A stretch of 13,160 bases of DNA, from NCBI GenBank assembly GCA_036244855.1, contig BQKZ01005693.1, positions 1 to 13,160 of the forward strand, given 5' to 3'. The notes under the pieces were generated by a model. The model was given only the letters and a program-made list of their open reading frames with translations, had not been told where the DNA came from and did not search any database. Positions 8,521-13,160 of this stretch are shown in pieces; the stretch's first letter is position 1; the number at the start of each line of letters is the position of its first letter. A program made the translations under genes and the position numbers. This stretch comes from Temnopleurus reevesii (lineage: Eukaryota > Echinodermata > Echinoidea > Temnopleuroida > Temnopleuridae).

Positions 8521-8830
8521 TGTGTTTTTGCTATATGCACAATTTGTTTTGTCGTTTCACAAGCGAATACAATTTTCGCGTGTGAGGAGGAAAATATTTT
8601 GGAAAAAAAAAATTGTTACTAAAAGATAATAAAAGTGTAAACATGTATTGAAGTGGATTTGACGTGCCAAAAACGTTCATTGTGTCTGAAAAGTTATCTT
8701 CATTGTGTTCCTTTTCTATTAGTTTGTCAACAGTTTGTGGTAAAAACAAAATCACTTAAAGTAAAAAAAAAAATAATGACCGTCACTTACTTCAGGGATA
8801 ATTATTGTAAGAACATTTTCACTCTCGAAA

Positions 8831-9021
8831 TTTGACAAAGTAAACAACTTCATTCAAGCCTTCACAACGTCTTCATGAACACAAAAGAAATTACCTTCCA
8901 TTTTAATTTGATTAAAAATAGCGCCTCTTGTTCTACATTTCTCCGGAAAATAAAGAGGGAAGGATATTTGTGCATCTAACTATTATGAATGCTGGAATGG
9001 AAGTTGTTTACTTTGTCCAAA
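8831..9021. mobile_element. MITE-like element with ~21-bp terminal inverted repeats
   Basis: The left end TTTGACAAAGTAAACAACTT (8831-8850) is the reverse complement of the right end AAGTTGTTTACTTTGTCCAA (9001-9020), apart from one extra base. The next bases inward (CATTCAAGCC against GCTGGAATGG) also pair with small gaps. The 191-base interior is AT-rich and non-coding, as in non-autonomous DNA transposons. I cannot see a convincing target-site duplication, and the superfamily is unknown. The right 95 bases recur after the N at 9101. Confidence 0.7.
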
Positions 9022-9196
9022 TCCTTTGTTCCTTCTGCTCACAGCTCATGTCTCTATATTGACAGAATGAAACAATGAATATGAAATAGAAATGAATGTT
9101 NCTTGTTCTACATTTCTCCGGAAAATAAAGAGGGAAGGATATTTGTGCATCTAACTATTATGAATGCTGGAATGGAAGTTGTTTACTTTGTCCAAA
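8927..9196 (+). repeat. Exact 95-bp direct repeat flanking an N
   Basis: Bases 8927-9021 and 9102-9196 are identical, 175 bases apart. The second copy starts immediately after the single N at 9101. Beyond the repeat the two sequences remain only partly alike for about 24 bases, then differ. This is either two contig ends left unmerged or the right half of a second MITE copy. Confidence 0.95.
9101..9101. other. Ambiguous base or minimal assembly gap
   Basis: Single N exactly at the left edge of the second copy of the 95-bp repeat, which suggests a contig join and not a simple base-calling doubt. Confidence 0.9.
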
Positions 9197-9317
9197 CCCA
9201 TTGTCCCATCTATTCACTGTGACATTGTCCGCAAGTGGATGGGATTAGAGCCTCTAGATTCAAATTTATGCACGTTTCTTCCTTGAAAGGTTAAGTTTCT
9301 TCTTGGAATTGAAAGTA

Positions 9318-9652
9318 TGTTTCATAAAGCTGTTCGTAGATGTACGCACAAGTCTACGAACGATTGGTGACCCTTTCTTGCACTCATTCATAGCCCTCGC
9401 GCCGAATCGCACCCAAAAAATGGTCATCAGTCGTTCGTAGAGTCGTACTGGGAGGTGTTTCACCAAGTTGTTCTTTAAGGTACGCACAACTTTACGGTCG
9501 ACTGGTATCAATTCTTGCGCTGAATGCGCGCAATATTATGAATTAATTACGCACAAGAAGGGGTACCAGTCGAACGTAAAGTCGTGCGTAAAGTCTTTCT
9601 TATCTTGGTGAAACACCTCACTGGGTAGATGTACCCAGAGCTTTATGAAACA
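9318..9652. mobile_element. Foldback MITE-like element (outer), interrupted by another foldback
   Basis: The ends are perfect inverted repeats: TGTTTCATAAAGCT (9318-9331) and AGCTTTATGAAACA (9639-9652). Inside, TCTACGAACGATTGGTGACC (9353-9372) is mirrored with few changes by GGTCATCAGTCGTTCGTAGA (9422-9441). With 9452-9619 removed, the two arms pair along most of their length as a long hairpin. It has no coding capacity. From memory, similar hairpins with TTTCATAAAGCTGTTCGTA are dispersed in marine invertebrate genomes, but that needs a search. Confidence 0.8.
9452..9619. mobile_element. Inner foldback MITE-like element nested in the outer one, with target-site duplication
   Basis: It is a near-perfect palindrome of 168 bases. 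The ends GAGGTGTTTCACCAAG and CTTGGTGAAACACCTC are exact reverse complements. The inner arms share TTTACG, TCGACTGGTA and TTCTTG blocks, with a short centre near 9520-9550. It is flanked by the direct repeat ACTGG (9447-9451 and 9620-9624), consistent with a 5- or 6-base target-site duplication. Removing it restores a continuous arm of the outer element. Its sequence is related to the outer element, so both belong to one family or superfamily. Confidence 0.82.
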
Positions 9653-9796
9653 CACGCCCAGTTTGCACACTTGTTGCAATGTCGAGCATGCCTCGGGAAA
9701 GCTTTCGGATAGTCAAGACCAACCTTCGTGTCTAGAACGCATATAATTGCATCTTAGGCGTTTGTTATCAGTCCAGTTGAGGACTGTGTGTTCTGA

Positions 9797-10020
9797 TGAA
9801 GAGAGAGGGAGAGAGAGAGAGATAGTGAAATAGAGAGAGGGGGAGAAAGAGAGATAGTAAAATAGAGAGAGGGGGAGAGCGAGAGAGAGATAGTGAAATA
9901 GAGAGAGGGTGAGGGGCGGGAGAGAGAGAGAGAGAGAGAGAGAGAAAGGGAGAGAGAGGGAGAGAAAGGGACAAAGAAAGAGAAGAGGGAAGGCAGGGAG
10001 GGAGGGAGANGGAGGGGAGG
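9797..10020 (-). repeat. GA-rich polypurine tract with 32-36-bp subrepeats
   Basis: About 220 bases of nearly pure purine on the plus strand. Within it GATAGTGAAATAGAGAGAGG or a close variant occurs at 9821, 9853 and 9889, with runs of GA and GGGAG between. It is the reverse-strand counterpart of the CT tracts elsewhere in the window. The minus-strand open frames over it are low complexity and not genes. One N lies at 10010. Confidence 0.93.
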
Positions 10021-10320
10021 GGTGATTCAGACATTTTGTCAATAGTTTCCAAACAATCAGTGTCTCCTTGACAGATTGTATTCCTACAGTACAATGTGTT
10101 CATTCGCGTTGCGTAACCAAGAAAGACTTCGCTACAGAACAATAGCAAGCAATAGTTACAGAAAAAAAGAGAGAAAGAACAACTTTGCTCGGTAAAATAC
10201 TCCCCGTCGTGGTTAGTAAACAATTAATGACGTCATTTATATACACTACCGGGAATTCCACCACAGTGCACTCCTCTGTCCACACATCAGCTGCATTTCA
10301 TAAATCAGTTCAAGGTTACT
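10021..10320. other. Unremarkable non-coding stretch
   Basis: No recognisable coding or repeat content. Short open frames on both strands overlap each other and show no family signal. Confidence 0.6.
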
Positions 10321-10473
10321 GCGAAGCCATAGGGTATTGTTACACGAAACGAGTAACAAATCCATTGGAACGTGTCCTCCTATAGAATTAATACGTTGTT
10401 CGATAGGACCCCCATTGAATTTGCGCTTTGTCGGATTTCTTTTTCTTCATGCAACAATACCCTTGGGCTTCGT
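10321..10473. repeat. Inverted repeat with ~23-bp arms, including a copy of a dispersed repeat
   Basis: The left arm 10321-10343 contains GCGAAGCCATAGGGTATTGT. The right arm 10451-10473 contains AACAATACCCTTGGGCTTCG. They pair at about 20 of 23 positions with a loop of about 107 bases. The right arm is part of the dispersed ATGCAACA...CTTCGTGAAAAC repeat also seen near 1138 and 5076. It may be a small non-autonomous transposon end pair. No target-site duplication was found. Confidence 0.6.
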
Positions 10474-10489
10474 GAAAACACGAATGGAT

Positions 10490-11436
10490 TTACCTCTGCT
10501 TCGTAAGGTGAGCCAATCTTTTGATCTCGCATACCAGACCGTAGTTCCCCCACATCTCGCTGCTACCGTTTAACGAGTGCTTTGCAGAAATTGCGGCTCT
10601 TGAGTACGGAATTTTCATATCTATGTTTTACATGCATGCTCACCGTTGTATAGGTTTTTGCAAGGAATCTCGTTGGTTTTTGGCTCGACATCCGATGTCC
10701 GTTTCGCGCGTTTAACATTCGTCGTCCTCATCAAGTTGTCCGTATTACGTAACAGACCCAAACAAATTGTTAACAGGTTGCTTGAAAGTTGCCAACAATC
10801 AAACTTTTCAAGTCAAATCGGACTCTGCCTGGTGAGTCAGTATTCTGAACTGTTTCCGTATATATTGCATTGGCAACACCAAAGCGTTAAAATAACTTTT
10901 TGGCCACGACAATCTTATCTTGTTATCAGTCTATCAAGACGCGATTTGCTGCAATTTTGAGCTTCGACGAGGGAGGGAATATTCTTCAGTAATCTTCAGT
11001 TGTGCTGACAGGTGTGTGCTGGATATGATATTTGTCATTTTTCTCTTAGATCAAGTATTTTGGAATTGGACCTAGCGCAAATATCAGACTAGCAACAAAT
11101 TCTACACCAGGACTGCTCTACAGACAGTAAATGATTTGACTCTTAAATTCCTACCAAACCGCGAGTTCGATGGACAGTTATATTCCGGTAAATATTGTTT
11201 TGTGGTCAATTCTTGTCTAGACCGCAGTTTCATGTTCATGAACTGTACCTTGAGGTGAACTTGGCTAAACTTTAAGCAAGATTGACTGCATTCTAATGAA
11301 TATTAAACTACATATCAATGTGAACATTGACACCACCGTTGGATTTTGATTCAAAAACATTTTCGCAGATATTCTTGTGAACTGTAGTCGGTGATTTTTC
11401 CAACAATCCAGAATTGAAGTTGAGATTTTTATCACA
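10490..11436. other. Region upstream of the second gene, including its probable 5' UTR and promoter
   Basis: No TATA box or initiator stands out. A donor-like CTG|GTGAGT near 10831 could end a non-coding first exon, but nothing else supports it. The 104-codon frame at 10646-10960 shows no family features. Confidence 0.5.
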
Positions 11437-11548
11437 ATGGAGGGAAATATTCGGATATTGCAGTGCTTCAGACTTTCTGTCATCGTGTTGGCTTTATCGT
11501 GTCTGCTTTCAACCGATATAGAAGGGGAGAGAGTCATTCCACAGAAAG
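11437..11548 (+). CDS. First coding exon of a secreted protein of unknown family
   Basis: ATG at 11437 sits in strong context (A at -3, G at +4). The 37 codons plus one base end at CAGAAAG|GTAAGA, a near-consensus donor. The product starts MEGNIRILQC and has a hydrophobic core FRLSVIVLALSCLLST (about residues 11-26), which reads as a signal peptide with cleavage soon after. The mature start is polar (DIEGERVIPQK). It leaves in phase 1 and joins exactly to the exon at 12236. I do not recognise the family. Short hydrophobic ORFs can arise by chance, but good start, signal-like core, donor and compatible downstream exon together make a real gene likely. Confidence 0.72.
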
Positions 11549-12235
11549 GTAAGATATTTATACTATTTTTTTGTTTCCACATAAATATTTAATTAATTCT
11601 AAACCATTGTCTGAAAACATGGAATAAATCATTATATAATACAAATATCCATTTACGGAGAGTCTTTTCACATTTTGTCGAAATGCCTATTCGGATTTTA
11701 TCAAATGAAAACGTTGGAATTCGAAAATTGAAATTTACGACTATTGATTTTTATACAAACCACAATATACTGCTAAAAACAGAGCACGATATTTAGACAA
11801 CCACGCCCTTTATTTCAGTTGCATTTCCAATACATATACGACACAAAATGAGAGCAAAATAATTAGACTGTATACTCATATCTCGCATTGTTTGATATTG
11901 TCTGTTGCATCGGTGGTTGCATAAAAATAATTAAAATAAACTTACTTTTTCTGGTCAAACCTGGTCAAACCAAGGACTTATAGTTAAAAAAAAATATGAT
12001 AGCTAGAGGAATGATCATAGTCCAACAGCATTGAGCACCTCGCATCCCCTATACAGTTCTAGAAATGCTCCAAAAGGGAGTGGATTAGGGGAAAATTATG
12101 TTATATGCGCGTTTGCATACTTCTGATGGCCAGGGAAATAATTTTAGGGCCCACAAGTACAACAGCCAATATACCGAAGTGATCTATTTTGGGTAAACAC
12201 ATATTATCTATATTATTTTATTATTTCTTTGATAG
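11549..12235 (+). other. First intron of the secreted-protein gene
   Basis: Donor GTAAGATA at 11549, acceptor TTTCTTTGATAG at 12235. AT-rich, with no recognisable repeat or exon. A short direct duplication, TGGTCAAACC, occurs at about 11953-11972. Confidence 0.7.
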
Positions 12236-12324
12236 CCGGTGAATGTGTCACATGCGATGAAAACTCACTTTGGATGGAAAAGGTCAAAGCTATGGAGAGG
12301 ACAGTTCAGAGACTTGAAAAAAGG
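12236..12324 (+). CDS. Second coding exon of the secreted-protein gene: CxxC motif and helix start
   Basis: Enters in phase 1 (completing Ala38) and ends AAAAGG|GTAAGT in phase 0. It codes GECVTCDENSLWMEKVKAME and then RTVQRLEKR. The CxxC near the mature N-terminus, followed by a heptad-compatible charged helix (W, V, M, V, L spaced by threes and fours), suggests an oligomerising coiled-coil stalk with an inter-chain disulfide. That plan is seen in many secreted C1q-like, fibrinogen-related or short collagen-like invertebrate proteins. The head domain that would decide between these is not in view. A possible short terminal exon at 12658-12678 is discussed in the findings. Confidence 0.72.
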
Positions 12325-12690
12325 GTAAGTTCAAACCAGTGGAAGGTGCATTACATCGCAGTTATTAATCTTTTTTGATACGTTCAAAAATGTTTTCATT
12401 AAGATACATGGACATGTGTAAAAATGTTTTGAACAATTTTTTTGTTAACCCTTTCAGTCCTTCATAAAACCTTTTTTTTTACTTAAAAAGAAAATAATAA
12501 AAACGTTGATAAAACATACCCTACCGTATAAGACTTATATAATTTATAATACAAGTGTTTTGTTAAACGAGGAATATAGTAATATCTTTGAGAAGTTAAC
12601 GTTGTAAAATGCTTTTATACAGATATAAAAGTCTGATTTTCTCATCTCCTCCATCAGGGCATGGACGTAGCAGAATGATCAGGGGAATGT
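12325..12690 (+). other. Intron or downstream sequence after the second exon
   Basis: AT-rich with poly-T and poly-A runs. It ends in a strong acceptor-like sequence, TTTTCTCATCTCCTCCATCAG at 12637-12657. No other feature seen. Confidence 0.55.
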
Positions 12691-12699
12691 GTCTAATTT

Positions 12700-13160
12700 T
12701 CCCTACTCCCACCACGTCACGAATCAACATCCCGTCACCCACCCCTTCCCATCACATCACTCACCCTCCTCCCGTCACCCATCCACTCCCAGCTCGTCAC
12801 CCACCCTCCTCCCATCACACCATCCACCCTCCTCCGGTCACCCATCCCTTCCCATCACATCACCCACCCTCTTCCCGTCACCCATCCCCTCCCATCTCAT
12901 CACCCACCCTCTTCCCGTCAACCATCCCCTCCCATCTCATCACCCACCCTCTTCCCGTCAACCATCCCCTCCCATCACGTCACCCACCCTCCTCCCATCA
13001 CCCATCCCCTCCCATATCATCACCCACCCTCCTCCCGTCACCCATCCCCTCCCATCTCATCACCCACCCTCTTCCCGTCAACCATCCCCTCCCATCTCAT
13101 CACCCACCCTCCTCCCGTCAACCATCCCCTCCCATCACGTCACCCACCCTCCTCCCATCA
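12700..13160 (+). repeat. 40-bp pyrimidine-rich minisatellite, open at the window end
   Basis: From 12841 to 13160 there are eight consecutive units of exactly 40 bases, each starting CCCATCCC or ACCATCCC and ending with CCCGTCA or CCCATCA. Less regular units extend left to about 12700. Variants such as CATCTCAT/CATCACGT and CTTCCC/CTCCCG are shared between non-adjacent units. The period is not a multiple of three, so it does not encode a protein repeat, and there are no spacers, so it is not a CRISPR array. It lies in an intron of, or just beyond, the secreted-protein gene. Confidence 0.95.

Noticed and set aside
9266..9511. 81-codon minus-strand frame across the foldback region
   Set aside because: It lies within palindromic transposon sequence, where translation mirrors the inverted repeat. 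No protein family signal is present.
10646..10960. 104-codon plus-strand frame upstream of the second gene
   Set aside because: There is no recognisable domain, its ATG is in weak context, and a donor-like GTGAGT falls inside it. It is most likely chance.
12841..13160. Regularly spaced repeats that could suggest a CRISPR array
   Set aside because: Units are contiguous 40-mers without unique spacers, and the surrounding genes are eukaryotic with introns.

Overview
The window is animal (metazoan) nuclear DNA. It has GT-AG introns, polyadenylation signals, abundant microsatellites and minisatellites, and short foldback transposons. It reads most like a marine deuterostome, probably an echinoderm such as a sea urchin. 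That placement rests on the myosin light chain sequence and on the foldback repeats with TGTTTCATAAAGCT ends, which I remember as common in such genomes. It is an inference, not a database result. Two single N bases (9101 and 10010) mark it as a draft assembly.

Left half (about 1-6200): one plus-strand gene for the myosin II regulatory light chain (20-kDa, smooth-muscle/non-muscle type). Five coding exons can be joined exactly by phase: 1353-1457, 2069-2144, 3285-3386, 4832-4910 and 5600-5777. They encode 179 residues plus an initiator Met that must lie in an unidentified upstream exon. A 3' UTR follows, with AATAAA at 6178. The introns are repeat-laden. The first holds a foldback remnant and a CTT tract. 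The second holds a striking four-unit tandem duplication that repeats the 3' third of the EF-hand exon plus the adjoining intron. The third is a 1.1-kb polypyrimidine tract with a 64-bp minisatellite.

Middle (about 6200-11400): mostly non-coding. It holds alternative AATAAA signals, a CT tract, a 191-bp MITE-like element whose right half is repeated exactly after an N, a foldback element with a second foldback inserted into it and flanked by a target-site duplication, a GA-rich tract, and copies of a short dispersed repeat.

Right end (11437-13160): the first two exons of a second plus-strand gene for a secreted protein of unknown family (signal peptide, CxxC, start of a helix or coiled coil), then a minisatellite with an exact 40-bp period that runs off the window. 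I see no sign that the two genes work together; they look like ordinary neighbours.
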